Below are positions 16,154 through 25,343 of a stretch of DNA of 32,078 nt, in pieces; the first letter of the stretch is position 1, and each line of letters begins with the position of its first letter. Source of the DNA: Treponema sp. (GTDB taxonomy: Bacteria > Spirochaetota > Spirochaetia > Treponematales > Breznakiellaceae); the NCBI GenBank assembly GCA_031286205.1, contig JAITUR010000065.1, positions 1 through 32,078 of the forward strand. Reading direction: 5' to 3'. The position numbers and the translations under genes were made by a program. The notes below the pieces were generated by a model that saw only the letters and a program-made list of their open reading frames with translations, was not told the origin of the DNA and did not search any database.

Positions 16154-16621
16154 ATGGAAACCTCTAATTTAAACGGCGGCAAGTTATTAAAAAATACATT
16201 GCAAATTCATCTTCTGGGTACACTGGACGAATTAAACGCCCATTTGGGGCTTGTTAAGGTAAAATTGCCGGACGAAAAAAATAAAAATTTTTTAGAAAAT
16301 ATACAAAAAAATCTTATGAAATTGATGTCGCATGTGTCTGATGTTTCTAACGAAAGCTATTTTTTTTCTGACAGCAAAACGGCAAAACTGGAAAATGAAA
16401 TTGATGCATTAAAAAAACTGTTTCCCATAGAATATAATTTTATCCTGCCCGGAAAAAACGAAACAGAAGCATTTATACATATTGCAAGAACAACTGCCAG
16501 AAAGGCGGAGCGGTATTATGCCGCAGTAAGCGAACAAACTCCGCTATGCAGCCATGCCGCCGATTATTTAAACAAATTATCGGACTATTTGTTTTATTTA
16601 TCTTTTATTCCTATTGCGTAA
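16154..16621 (+). CDS. PduO-type ATP:cob(I)alamin adenosyltransferase, N-terminally shortened
   Basis: PduO-type enzymes transfer the adenosyl group of ATP to cob(I)alamin. The 155-aa protein keeps the family core: GTLDELNAHLGLVKVKL (Asp25), FILPGKNETEAFIHIARTTA, ARKAER (Arg116, Arg120) and LNKLSDYLFYL (Asn140). The N-terminal ATP-binding loop, normally TKTGDxGxTS, is missing before METSNL. The three codons just upstream of the ATG encode Asp-Tyr-Gly, as expected for the end of that loop, but are preceded by an in-frame TAG (16142-16144). Function is therefore doubtful: it may be damaged, use an unusual start, or have another role. AGGA lies 7 nt before the ATG. The 3' end overlaps the convergent GH30 gene by 11 nt. 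Confidence 0.75.
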   Translation: METSNLNGGKLLKNTLQIHLLGTLDELNAHLGLVKVKLPDEKNKNFLENIQKNLMKLMSHVSDVSNESYFFSDSKTAKLENEIDALKKLFPIEYNFILPGKNETEAFIHIARTTARKAERYYAAVSEQTPLCSHAADYLNKLSDYLFYLSFIPIA

Positions 16622-18035
16622 ACCTGACCGATAAAATATTCCCGCGCGGAAGATTAACCAGGGCAGTATTTTTTCCGGTTATTTTTACCTTTTCCCATTG
16701 GGCATACTTGCCTTCTTTTGACCTCATGGCTGCCGCTTCCCGTATTTCGAAATCTTCCGGCAGTTGGATTTTTATGGTTCCCATGTCTACACCGCCTTCG
16801 CCTGTAATTGCCGTTGGATTAAAAAACACAAGGCTGATTGTGTTTCTGTCCGGAGATACAAATGCCGTTGCTTTTGCCGCAGTGCTGTCTATATTAAAAG
16901 AAGAATTGTTAATAACTTTCCGGTTTGACATATTTTCTTCGTTTGCCGATGTGTTTTGAACATCAACGGCAACCCGCCATGTTTCATTTGCAAATCTGGC
17001 GTAGTGGGAAATTGCATAACCGCGCGGCATAATTTTACCTGCGGCAGTATTGTATTGACCATCGCCAATAAAACTGTAGAATCGTTTACCCGCCCACCAA
17101 ATAAAAGTATTTTCGTCGTTTAAGCGAATACTTAAATCAATGTCGTTTAAAAGTTTCCATACAAAGTTCCAGGTAGAATCAAAGGCATAAAGAGACTCCT
17201 TCCCGCTGTTGATATTATGTTCTGTCATCCACACTTCTTTTGGATCTGTCGGATGATCAAGGGCATTGATATAGCGGACTTGTCTGCCTCCGTAAGTATG
17301 GCGGCCGATTATGTCGATTACCTTTCTGGATTCCGGATCGTCAAGCGCGGCATTATTAATATTTGGATGGCTGTATGCTTCTCCGTTCATTGTAAGAACG
17401 AAGGGCATTTCTTTACCGCCGCCAAAGCCGGGGACACCTTCTGTAAAGCGTCCTGTTAATTTAAAGAAATCCCTCATTTCTTCGCCTGTCCATAAACAGC
17501 CGTCATAGTCTACTTTATAATCCGGTTCGTTCTGAATTGATATTGCGTAAATTGGAGCGCCATTTTCGTACATATTGCGCGCAAAGGCTTTTAGGTAATT
17601 GGCATAATCTTTATAAAATTCCGGCAGCAATTTGCCGTCTCCTTTTGTATTGTTATTGTTTTTCCATTCTTTGGGAGGGCTCCACGGGGATGCTAAAACA
17701 TAGCCGCCGTAATTGTTTACAATTTTTACATTTTCGTAATAATGCGGTCTTGCACGGCTTACGACCTGCTCCATTGTCAAGTCGATATCGGTATTATGCG
17801 GCATTATCATTATACGCAGAATATTCAGTCCAAGCCCCGATTCGGGATCAAACATTAGCTCGATATCTTCCGGCGTTGTCAGGGGAAAGTTCCCCCAGCC
17901 GACATCCATTGCTCCAAATCCCCGTACATACTGGTATTTTGTGCTGGTATCTACCGTTATGGTAATACTTGGGTTCTTGTATGTGCAAGCGGTAACAAGA
18001 AAAACCGCGGTAATAATTAAACCTGTCTTTTTCAT
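16611..18035 (-). CDS. GH30-family glycoside hydrolase lipoprotein
   Basis: The 474-aa protein has a lipoprotein signal (MKKTGLIITAVFLVTAC, Cys17), so it should be surface- or periplasm-anchored. The catalytic (beta/alpha)8 barrel starts with QYVRGFGAMDVGWGNFP and contains the acid/base Glu in IYAISIQNEPDYKVDYDG and the nucleophile Glu in EVWMTEHNINSG, the pattern of GH30. A C-terminal beta domain (from about residue 370) follows, as usual for the family. GH30 includes endo-xylanases, beta-glucosidases and beta-1,6-glucanases; the QNEPDY context resembles xylanases, but the arginine that binds glucuronate in subfamily 8 is not obvious in FIWWAGKRFYSFIG. A consensus promoter ends 6 nt before the ATG (leaderless). 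Confidence 0.88.
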   Translation of the reverse strand: MKKTGLIITAVFLVTACTYKNPSITITVDTSTKYQYVRGFGAMDVGWGNFPLTTPEDIELMFDPESGLGLNILRIMIMPHNTDIDLTMEQVVSRARPHYYENVKIVNNYGGYVLASPWSPPKEWKNNNNTKGDGKLLPEFYKDYANYLKAFARNMYENGAPIYAISIQNEPDYKVDYDGCLWTGEEMRDFFKLTGRFTEGVPGFGGGKEMPFVLTMNGEAYSHPNINNAALDDPESRKVIDIIGRHTYGGRQVRYINALDHPTDPKEVWMTEHNINSGKESLYAFDSTWNFVWKLLNDIDLSIRLNDENTFIWWAGKRFYSFIGDGQYNTAAGKIMPRGYAISHYARFANETWRVAVDVQNTSANEENMSNRKVINNSSFNIDSTAAKATAFVSPDRNTISLVFFNPTAITGEGGVDMGTIKIQLPEDFEIREAAAMRSKEGKYAQWEKVKITGKNTALVNLPRGNILSVRFTQ

Positions 18036-18041
18036 GTATTA

Positions 18042-18070
18042 ATTATATCTGATTTCTTGTTAAGTTTCAA
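18042..18070 (-). promoter_or_regulatory. Promoter of the GH30 gene (leaderless)
   Basis: On the reverse strand: -35 TTGAAA (18065-18070), 17-bp spacer, perfect -10 TATAAT (18042-18047), then exactly 6 nt to the ATG at 18035. Confidence 0.8.
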
Positions 18071-18123
18071 TTGGTCAAATAAACCTACGCTTCTAAAGGG
18101 GAGTCTGAAGAAACCCCGCATAA

Positions 18124-18654
18124 TTACAATTTATTCAGTCTCCATATTTCAAATATTAATAATAATGAAGTTATTGGCGATACAATAATATACATTACTT
18201 TTAAAATTTTATTTTTATATCGATTTATAAAATATATTAGAAACAATAATAAACCAAATGCCATAATTAATGAAGGTATTCCAGCATCTGTAAAATAAAG
18301 TTTATCAAAGTTATAATTTGAACTTTTATATAATAGATATAGATAATAAAAGTAATATATTTGAAGTATGGAGATAATTAATTGAAACACATTATTAAAA
18401 TGCAATTTTGTTTTTATACCCCTTTGTACTATTATTATTGCCACAACTATTAATTTGATAAAACATTCTATAGTAAATATATAAAAATAATAATAAAAAA
18501 CCCAAGAAAAAAAACCAAAATAAAAAGTATGAAAAGCAGCAGGAATTAAAACTGCAACAAGATGAGATAATAAACTTAGTAAAATAAACACAGACATTAA
18601 GATTATATCAAAAACAAGTAATATGCTTATATATTTGTCTCTAATGAGCTTCAT
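18124..18654 (-). CDS. AT-rich small membrane protein of unknown function
   Basis: The 176-aa protein ([18 protein letters not shown]) has four or five long hydrophobic helices and many Tyr, Phe and Ile residues. No family is recognised. Its codon use is far more AT-rich than its neighbours, which suggests either transfer or relaxed constraint. A promoter TTGACC-16-CATAAT (18661-18688) ends 6 nt before the ATG, supporting a real gene with leaderless mRNA. It is divergent from clpB. A weak GGGG/CCCC hairpin around 18098-18117 lies downstream of the stop and might terminate it. Confidence 0.6.
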   Translation of the reverse strand: MKLIRDKYISILLVFDIILMSVFILLSLLSHLVAVLIPAAFHTFYFGFFSWVFYYYFYIFTIECFIKLIVVAIIIVQRGIKTKLHFNNVFQLIISILQIYYFYYLYLLYKSSNYNFDKLYFTDAGIPSLIMAFGLLLFLIYFINRYKNKILKVMYIIVSPITSLLLIFEIWRLNKL

Positions 18655-18660
18655 ACATTA

Positions 18661-18688
18661 ATTATGGATATTATTATAAAAAGGTCAA
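18661..18688 (-). promoter_or_regulatory. Promoter of the AT-rich membrane protein (leaderless)
   Basis: On the reverse strand: -35 TTGACC (18683-18688), 16-bp spacer, -10 CATAAT (18661-18666), 6 nt to the ATG at 18654. Confidence 0.65.
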
Positions 18689-18705
18689 TAAAACACTTAA
18701 CAAAC

Positions 18706-18734
18706 TGGACTTTATTGCTAAACTTTCCTATATT
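18706..18734 (+). promoter_or_regulatory. Promoter of clpB (leaderless)
   Basis: TGGACT (18706-18711), a 17-bp spacer and TATATT (18729-18734) are followed after 6 nt by the clpB ATG (18741). No CIRCE inverted repeat is present, so HrcA control is not supported by this sequence. Confidence 0.65.
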
Positions 18735-18740
18735 ATAACC

Positions 18741-21320
18741 ATGGATACGGAAAAACTCACCATAAAGGCGCAGGAGGCTCTGCACGAGGCTCTTTCCAAT
18801 GCGCAGAAAAACGACCATGCCCAGGTCGAGACTGAACACCTTTTGCTTGCTCTGCTTCAGCAGGAAAACGGGATTGTCGCGCCCATTATCGAAAAAATCG
18901 GGGGCGATGTAAACAAGCTTGCTTCCAATGTGCAGGCTCTGGTTAATCAATCTTCAAAAATTTATGGCGATGCTGCACAGGTGGTTTTCTCTCCGGCGCT
19001 CTCCAAAATACTTGCTAAAGCCGAAGGAGAAGCAGCCGCGCTTAAAGACGATTTTGTTTCCACCGAGCATATTCTTATCGCAATTGCGGCGGGGGAAGGC
19101 AAGGCGACGAATTTGTTGTTAAATGCAGGTGTTCCCAAAAATATGATTCTTGGCGCACTCAAACAGGTAAGGGGTAACACTCGTGTAACCGACCAAAACC
19201 CCGAAGAAAAATATCAGGTGCTGGAAAAATATTGCCGCGATTTAACCGCTCTTGCCAAACAGGAAAAGCTTGATCCCGTTATCGGCCGTGACGAAGAAAT
19301 CCGCCGCTGTATGCAGGTGTTGTCACGGCGCACAAAAAATAACCCCGTATTAATTGGCGAGCCGGGCGTTGGCAAGACTGCTATTGTAGAGGGGCTTGCG
19401 CGCCGTATTGTCGAAGGCGATGTACCCGAAGGGCTTAAAGGCAAAAAACTTCTTGTTTTGGATTTAGGCGCGCTTGTTGCGGGCGCAAAATTTCGCGGCG
19501 AGTTTGAAGAACGCCTGAAAGCTGTTATACACGAAGTGCAGACAGCCGACGGCAGAATCATTCTTTTTATTGACGAGCTTCATACGCTTGTGGGCGCAGG
19601 CGCTGCCGAAGGCGCGACAGACGCTTCCAATCTTCTTAAACCTGCGCTTGCCCGCGGAGAGCTTCGTTGTATTGGCGCTACTACTCTAGACGAATACCGC
19701 AAGCACATAGAAAAAGATGCGGCGCTTGAACGGCGCTTTCAGCAGGTTTACACGGCAGAACCTTCTGTCGAGGATACGATTGCAATTTTACGCGGGTTAA
19801 AAGAACGCTACGAAATACATCATGGTGTACGCATTAAAGACGAGGCTCTTGTGTCGGCGGCATCATTATCGAATCGATACATCACAAGCCGCTTTCTTCC
19901 CGATAAGGCAATTGATCTTGTCGATGAAGCCGCAAGCCGCCTTAAAATGGAATTGGACAGCCGCCCGACAGAGCTGGATAAACTGGAGCGCAAACTGTTA
20001 CAGCTTTCCATAGAAAAACAGGCATTGTCACAGGAAAGCGACCCTGCATCAAAAGAACGCCTGACAAAACTGGAAAAGGAAATAGCCGACTTAACCGCCG
20101 AACGCGATGCAATGAAGGCTCGCTGGGAAAGCGAAAAAATCGATATTCAGAAAATCCGCACCATAAAACAACAGATAGAAGAATTAAAGATCGAGGAAAA
20201 CCGGTATGTACGGGAAGGCGATCTTTCCAAAGCGGCGGAAGTAAAACACGGCAGAATCCCCGAAGCAGAAAGGCAGCTTGCCGCCCTGACAGATAATATG
20301 GAAAGTAAGCAGGGGAACAATGCCTTATTGCGCGAAGAAGTCAGCGAAGAGGATATTGCAGGAGTTGTCTCTGCATGGACAGGGATACCTGTCTCCAAAA
20401 TGATGTCGGGCGAATTGCAAAAATTTCTGGAACTGGAAAAAGTTTTGGAAAAACGGGTTGTCGGGCAGGACAATGCCCTTGCCGCAGTCGCCGATGCAAT
20501 TCGCCGTAACAAGGCGGGGTTGTCGGATGCGGCGCGCCCGCTGGGGTCTTTCCTTTTTCTTGGACCGACAGGCGTAGGCAAAACCGAGCTTGCAAAAACA
20601 CTGGCAGACTTTTTGTTTAATGACGATAAAGCCCTTACACGAATTGACATGAGCGAGTACGGAGAAAAACACTCTGTCAGCCGGCTGATTGGCGCGCCGC
20701 CGGGATATGTAGGATATGAGCAGGGAGGTCAATTAACGGAGGCAATCCGCAGGAGACCGTACAGCGTAATTCTTTTTGACGAGATCGAAAAAGCGCACCC
20801 CGAAGTATTCAATGTCTTCTTGCAAATACTCGATGACGGGCGATTGACGGACGGACAGGGAAGAGTTATCGATTTTAAAAATGTCATTATCATTATGACA
20901 AGCAATCTTGGATCGGACTTAATTCTGGAGGCAAAAGATCCTCAGGCAATCCGCGACTCGCTTATGGAATTGTTAAAACAAAGTTTTAGACCGGAGTTCT
21001 TAAACCGTATCGACGAGACTGTTGTTTTTAACAGATTGGAAAAAAGCGAAATTGCAAAAATCGTGGATATTCAGTTAGCGCTGTTAAAAGAGCGTTTGCT
21101 GGAACGCAAAATTACGCTAAAACTTACGGACAAAGCGAAGGAGCTGCTTGCAGAGCGGGGTTACGACCCTATGTTTGGCGCACGCCCGTTAAAACGCACA
21201 GTCCAGAGCGAATTGGAAAACCCGCTTGCCAAATTAATAATTGCAGGGAAGGTAAAGGAAGGTGACACCGTTGCCGCAGATTCCGACGGGAAAGGGATTG
21301 CGTTTAAGAAGAGCGGGTAG
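18741..21320 (+). CDS. clpB: ClpB: protein-disaggregating AAA+ chaperone
   Basis: ClpB is a hexameric ATPase that works with DnaK to rescue proteins from aggregates. The 859-aa protein has the N-terminal Clp repeat domain (about 1-150), AAA module 1 with Walker [14 protein letters not shown] (about 206) and Walker [16 protein letters not shown] (about 273), and the coiled-coil M domain (about 400-530), which distinguishes ClpB from ClpA/C. AAA module 2 has Walker [13 protein letters not shown] (about 608) and Walker [17 protein letters not shown] (about 676). No ClpP-binding loop is seen, as expected. Length is typical. There is no Shine-Dalgarno; the promoter ends 6 nt before the ATG. Confidence 0.97.
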   Translation: MDTEKLTIKAQEALHEALSNAQKNDHAQVETEHLLLALLQQENGIVAPIIEKIGGDVNKLASNVQALVNQSSKIYGDAAQVVFSPALSKILAKAEGEAAALKDDFVSTEHILIAIAAGEGKATNLLLNAGVPKNMILGALKQVRGNTRVTDQNPEEKYQVLEKYCRDLTALAKQEKLDPVIGRDEEIRRCMQVLSRRTKNNPVLIGEPGVGKTAIVEGLARRIVEGDVPEGLKGKKLLVLDLGALVAGAKFRGEFEERLKAVIHEVQTADGRIILFIDELHTLVGAGAAEGATDASNLLKPALARGELRCIGATTLDEYRKHIEKDAALERRFQQVYTAEPSVEDTIAILRGLKERYEIHHGVRIKDEALVSAASLSNRYITSRFLPDKAIDLVDEAASRLKMELDSRPTELDKLERKLLQLSIEKQALSQESDPASKERLTKLEKEIADLTAERDAMKARWESEKIDIQKIRTIKQQIEELKIEENRYVREGDLSKAAEVKHGRIPEAERQLAALTDNMESKQGNNALLREEVSEEDIAGVVSAWTGIPVSKMMSGELQKFLELEKVLEKRVVGQDNALAAVADAIRRNKAGLSDAARPLGSFLFLGPTGVGKTELAKTLADFLFNDDKALTRIDMSEYGEKHSVSRLIGAPPGYVGYEQGGQLTEAIRRRPYSVILFDEIEKAHPEVFNVFLQILDDGRLTDGQGRVIDFKNVIIIMTSNLGSDLILEAKDPQAIRDSLMELLKQSFRPEFLNRIDETVVFNRLEKSEIAKIVDIQLALLKERLLERKITLKLTDKAKELLAERGYDPMFGARPLKRTVQSELENPLAKLIIAGKVKEGDTVAADSDGKGIAFKKSG

Positions 21321-21335
21321 TTTTTCTGTATAGCC

Positions 21336-22466
21336 CTAACCCTCTATCTTTTTTAAAATGGTCAGCAACTCTGCACCGCGGATGGGTTGGGCAGGTCTAA
21401 AGTTGCGGCCGTCGGGAAGTGACAGGAACTCTCTTTCTACACAGCCCAGTATTGCATCAAAATAAGGAGAAAGAACCGGCACATCTGCGATTGGACTGCG
21501 CGGGTCTGTTCCTCTTGCATAGCGGGCCGAGTAACGGGATAACATTCCGCGATCCGCGCGGGCTTCTGCAAATAAGTGCCAAATTAGATAAGCGGCTCCG
21601 GCACGAGTAACTGTTTCTGTAATGTTTGGTTTTGTCATTGGCCAGTTTGTTATGGTAATATCCTGGGTAAACGGAATAAAAGCACGATCCAGTAAACGGT
21701 TAAACAGATCAGCTTCTGTAACATTTCTGCCGCCTGTCATAAATCGTAAAAGTTGAGTCTCGTTCTTTATAATGGTTATACAGTCATTCCAGCTAAGAGT
21801 ATCCTGAATAAGAAATCCAAAAGTTCCGACCGCAATTCCTGTGGCATTGCGAAGCTCCCATGCACGGGCTCTGTATGTAGAATAACTTTCTCTGTAAACG
21901 GGGTTTATCTTGGAAGCAAAAGCAATATCAAATGCGCCGGCGGCTTCGGAAAACCGGCTTAAATCCAGAAGCGTGCGGGCTCTTTCTATATTTAACTCAC
22001 CGGCTCCAACGGCATGAACGCCGGCAGCCATTAATTCTCTGTCTATAATTTCCAGTCTTTTTGCAGGGTCTCCTTCCATCCGAATTCCCAAAACAATAGC
22101 CGGAACATTGCCGGACGAAACAGTATTTGACTGCCTGTGTAATCGCTGGGCTTCGCTGTATCGTCCTGCTAAAAGTTCAAGCCTGCCCAGCCATGCAGTA
22201 AGTTTGGCGGAATAGTCGGCATCCGCTGCGGCTTCTTTTTCCATATCGGTAATTATCTGCCGTGCGCCGGTAATATCGGCTTGGCTTGGACGCACACCGG
22301 ATATACTGGCGGCTTCGAACGGAACAATCGCTGCTTCAACTTTTGCAATATTTTCTTCCAGTTGACCCCTCTGGCTGTTAATGGAAATATCGCTTAATGT
22401 TTTACAAGACGGAAACATCGCTGTAATTAAAAACACAATTATTAACACAAATAAACTTTTTTTCAT
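21336..22466 (-). CDS. Lipoprotein with helical-repeat body and SLH-like C-terminus
   Basis: The 376-aa product has a lipoprotein signal with a relaxed lipobox (MFPSC, Cys21). Residues about 30-200 are Ala/Leu-rich helices with TPR-like spacing (LTAWLGRLELLAGRYSEAQR, ARTLLDLSRFSEAAGAFDIA). The C-terminus (YFDAILGCVEREFLSLPDG, then FRPAQPIRGAELLTILKKI) resembles an S-layer homology module. It may tether envelope components; that is inference. GTGGAGA lies 4 nt before the ATG. It follows the 882-aa anchored protein by 24 nt and is probably in the same operon. It ends 15 nt from the convergent clpB stop. Confidence 0.7.
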   Translation of the reverse strand: MKKSLFVLIIVFLITAMFPSCKTLSDISINSQRGQLEENIAKVEAAIVPFEAASISGVRPSQADITGARQIITDMEKEAAADADYSAKLTAWLGRLELLAGRYSEAQRLHRQSNTVSSGNVPAIVLGIRMEGDPAKRLEIIDRELMAAGVHAVGAGELNIERARTLLDLSRFSEAAGAFDIAFASKINPVYRESYSTYRARAWELRNATGIAVGTFGFLIQDTLSWNDCITIIKNETQLLRFMTGGRNVTEADLFNRLLDRAFIPFTQDITITNWPMTKPNITETVTRAGAAYLIWHLFAEARADRGMLSRYSARYARGTDPRSPIADVPVLSPYFDAILGCVEREFLSLPDGRNFRPAQPIRGAELLTILKKIEG

Positions 22467-22490
22467 ATTATCTCCACATAATACTTTGTC

Positions 22491-25139
22491 CTATCTAAAT
22501 TGCCAACGGTAAAGTTTACGATCCATTCCAATGCCGAACACCTCGGCTTTTTTCCCGCCCTGTGCTTCTATAAAATATGGTTTTCCCCAAATAGGCAGGG
22601 GGAATCCTTCCAAAGAACGGAAGTTGCGAGTATATGCATGAAGCGCATTGCCTTCGCCGGTTATAAATATTTCCGGTATATTATCGCCATTGGTATCAAA
22701 AAAGGTTATATACCCTACTTCTTTAACAACAAAGTCAGGGATATTTTGATACAACATTTCTCCTTCCAAACTTACTCTATAAAGAGTTCCATCTTGAGAA
22801 ATAAGCCATAAATAGGTTCCGTCAAAAACAGGCTGGAAATAGAACATATTGTTTAAAAACAGGGGGAATGGCGAAATAGAAGAAGCATTTTCGTCATAGA
22901 CAATTAATTCGCCTGTCTGGCATACAAAGGCGGTAAGCACACGGTTATTATGGGTAAATACCAATGGAGTTCCAAAACCTATACCGACACTTGCAGTAAA
23001 TTCATCGTCCTTGATATTGCCGGTACTTATTGGAGCCGGCCAGCCGGGCAAGGTTTTTCCCTGTGCATCTAATAGGTAGATTTCGCCAAAGAAACTTTTT
23101 GGATAAACTGCGGCATAGTTTGCGCCTGGGGTTCGCCCTCTTGCAGGAACCGAAAGGAACGAAGGGGGCGAAATTAACGGTACTGTAAATACGGTTTCCC
23201 AGTTTTTCTGATTTGCTTTTGTATCGATCATAATTACATGGCCATCGTCGTCGCAAAGATAAACACAGCCTTCGAATGCAACGGGAGCGGCGGAAATTCG
23301 AAGCCCCGTAAGTACAGGGAAATTTTCGTGCGGATCCATATTGCCGTCGACAAGAGTTACCCGCCCTCTATCGCTTACTACCCAGGCATTTACCGCATCT
23401 TTTCCGCCGGCTCCAACAGCGGGGATAACCCAATGTCTGCCCTGACCTGTAATGTCGTACACACTGTTATCCGTTATATCCATTGAAAAAGCGGTATTGC
23501 CGGCAGCAAAGAAAATTCTATTGCCCATTCCAAAAACCTGGCTGGACGCTCTTCCAATATCCAGCGGATAACCGCCGACAAGCGTTACGCCGTTTCCGGA
23601 TCCGGGAATTAAAGAGAACGAAAAATCTACAACGCCTCTGTTAAAACTAATGCGTACCAAACCCTGCCGGTAAAGAGACAGATAACCGCTAAGGGCGGTA
23701 TTTTGCCGCAGGAAGAACGGCATAGAACGATCCATTGAATAATAAACGCTAAAGGCGGTAGCTGCCGTTTTGCCGCCCGCAATATTGCGCCATGTATTTG
23801 TGCGCGGCAAAACATCATTTCTTTGCATTGCACGCAGGGCGGCAAGAAGGGTGTCGGCAGATTCGCTTACTAAAATAAAATCTCTGTAAATTGTATAGTA
23901 CGGCGACGGCAGATTAATATCCCACTTTCTTAAAAGCAGCTGTAAAAAATCCGGAATGGAAATTCTTGGAAGCCTTGTTCCATCCAAGCTAAGTCTTGTA
24001 TCTTCGTTAAGTAAAATCGAGCTGAACGCTTTGTCAAAAACCTGCTGCCGTTTTCGTTCATCTTCCACCTGAATTGCATAGACAGGGTGCGGTCTTCCTT
24101 CCATGCCAAAGACGGCGTACTCATTACCCGTCCAGGAAAATAATAATTCGTCTAATGTTAATCCAAATGCAATGCGCGAAGAAGATTCTGCAAATTTTAA
24201 GGTATCTTCCATGTCCGGCATAAACACAATTGCAGCCTGATAAAGCTCCCGCAAAGTTCCGGCAGAAAGAATTGTGGCATATTGGGTAGAACCGGGCAGC
24301 CTTTCGTTTATGTCCGATGCCCGGGAACGGCTTTGAAGAAATTTGCTTAATGTAGACTGGTTTGATGTCATTGGCACTGTCAGGTAGAACTCTATTTTTT
24401 TTGGATAAATGGAAAGACCTGCTTCTACAGTGGAATCAAATTCAAGACTGTCAAGAATTTCCGCAATTTTTGGATCTTGGTCCGAAAAAAGTTCGTTTAT
24501 AAATTGATGCGAAAGCCTTACAGCCGCATCGTAATTTGATATTTTAATATTCTTAAAAGGAAGAGCTTCGTTATCTGCCGCCAAACGAGCCTCGAAAACT
24601 TTTGAGCTATTGGTAATAAATAAAACATTCCTGTGCGGCCCAATAAAAACCGTCATGTCATCCAGCCGGTATTCGAACCGGGAATTCTTTCCGGCCTGTA
24701 CATAGTACAGATTGGGTATTGTAACAAAATTGGAAGCAATGGGAATAAGCCGCAGCAACGGCGATAAAAGTTTTAAATCATAAGCGGCGGCAAACGAACC
24801 GTCAGCATCATCTGACAATAGGGCAAGCTCCATTTTTCCGCCCATTAAATTGTGCAATAGACGGTTTTTAAGAAGAGGGTTTTCTTTTAAAGATTCAATA
24901 AGAGGAGACATATAAGCCAGTTCGGGGACAGTGGAAATATCATCCAGCGATTCATGGGCTAAAAGACCGTTAATTAAACGGGATGGGTTGGGGACAGTTA
25001 TTCGAATAACCGCGGTATCGGGAATAACCTTTGCCGCATCGATCCTGCCAATCAATGAAAATGCAATCCAAATAACCGCAAGAGCGGCCAGCACGATAAA
25101 AAATATTAACAGACCTTTAAGGAATTTTTTAATTTTCAT
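22491..25139 (-). CDS. Membrane-anchored protein with C-terminal beta-propeller
   Basis: The 882-aa protein has one N-terminal helix (FLKGLLIFFIVLAALAVIWI, about 6-25) and a long extracytoplasmic part. The N-terminal half (to about residue 500) may match the DUF3352 type, but I am not sure. The C-terminal half contains repeated strands of WD/PQQ-like propeller character (VYLCDDDGHVIMIDTK, GEIYLLDAQGKTLPGWP, GELIVYDENA, GTLYRVSLEGEMLYQ) and an FG-GAP-like FFDTNGDNIPEIFITGEG, a pattern of Ca2+-binding Asp loops. It probably works in envelope assembly or outer-surface display. A TATAAT (25148-25153) ends 8 nt before the ATG, but the gene also lies 9 nt downstream of a 53-aa gene, so both internal start and read-through are likely. 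Confidence 0.7.
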   Translation of the reverse strand: MKIKKFLKGLLIFFIVLAALAVIWIAFSLIGRIDAAKVIPDTAVIRITVPNPSRLINGLLAHESLDDISTVPELAYMSPLIESLKENPLLKNRLLHNLMGGKMELALLSDDADGSFAAAYDLKLLSPLLRLIPIASNFVTIPNLYYVQAGKNSRFEYRLDDMTVFIGPHRNVLFITNSSKVFEARLAADNEALPFKNIKISNYDAAVRLSHQFINELFSDQDPKIAEILDSLEFDSTVEAGLSIYPKKIEFYLTVPMTSNQSTLSKFLQSRSRASDINERLPGSTQYATILSAGTLRELYQAAIVFMPDMEDTLKFAESSSRIAFGLTLDELLFSWTGNEYAVFGMEGRPHPVYAIQVEDERKRQQVFDKAFSSILLNEDTRLSLDGTRLPRISIPDFLQLLLRKWDINLPSPYYTIYRDFILVSESADTLLAALRAMQRNDVLPRTNTWRNIAGGKTAATAFSVYYSMDRSMPFFLRQNTALSGYLSLYRQGLVRISFNRGVVDFSFSLIPGSGNGVTLVGGYPLDIGRASSQVFGMGNRIFFAAGNTAFSMDITDNSVYDITGQGRHWVIPAVGAGGKDAVNAWVVSDRGRVTLVDGNMDPHENFPVLTGLRISAAPVAFEGCVYLCDDDGHVIMIDTKANQKNWETVFTVPLISPPSFLSVPARGRTPGANYAAVYPKSFFGEIYLLDAQGKTLPGWPAPISTGNIKDDEFTASVGIGFGTPLVFTHNNRVLTAFVCQTGELIVYDENASSISPFPLFLNNMFYFQPVFDGTYLWLISQDGTLYRVSLEGEMLYQNIPDFVVKEVGYITFFDTNGDNIPEIFITGEGNALHAYTRNFRSLEGFPLPIWGKPYFIEAQGGKKAEVFGIGMDRKLYRWQFR

Positions 25140-25148
25140 ATTTCGTAA

Positions 25149-25310
25149 TTATATCCTATTTTGGGTTTTGTTGTCTTTAGATTCGGTTGGGATAGGGTTA
25201 TTTTTTGCAAAAACCAAGGCTTGGAGAATACCAAGAATATAATCCTGCTGCTCATCGTTAAGCAGGGTAAAATCTTTGCATATTTTATTCAGCTTCTCTT
25301 CCCTGTCCAC
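25149..25310 (-). CDS. 53-aa protein resembling the C-terminal helix of XRE regulators
   Basis: A GTG start at 25310 is preceded by GGAGG with a 5-nt spacing, and the frame stays open for 53 codons to a TAA at 25149-25151. The product begins MDREEKLNKICKDFTLLNDE and continues QQDYILGILQALVFAKNNP. The F-x-x-L-(x)4-Q-x-Y-I/V-(x)5-L pattern also occurs at the C-terminus of the divergent XRE protein (LFSELPPKFQDYVMQQVESL), where it probably mediates dimerisation. There is no HTH. It is expressed from a TATAAT (25352-25357) flanked by GTGAGT repeats. It may be a small partner or antagonist of the regulator; that is inference. Confidence 0.6.
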   Translation of the reverse strand: MDREEKLNKICKDFTLLNDEQQDYILGILQALVFAKNNPIPTESKDNKTQNRI

Positions 25311-25343
25311 TACACCCTCCGGTAAATGATTTTCACTCTATTT

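Noticed and set aside
18098-18117. Terminator downstream of the AT-rich membrane protein
   Set aside because: Only a GGGG/CCCC stem with a long loop and a short T-run; too weak to list as a terminator.
18655-18740. CIRCE/HrcA operator before clpB
   Set aside because: No TTAGCACTC-N9-GAGTGCTAA-like inverted repeat is present in this intergenic region.
20147-20732. Long reverse-strand open frames inside clpB
   Set aside because: They arise from codon bias of the clpB coding strand and have no start signals or recognisable protein features.
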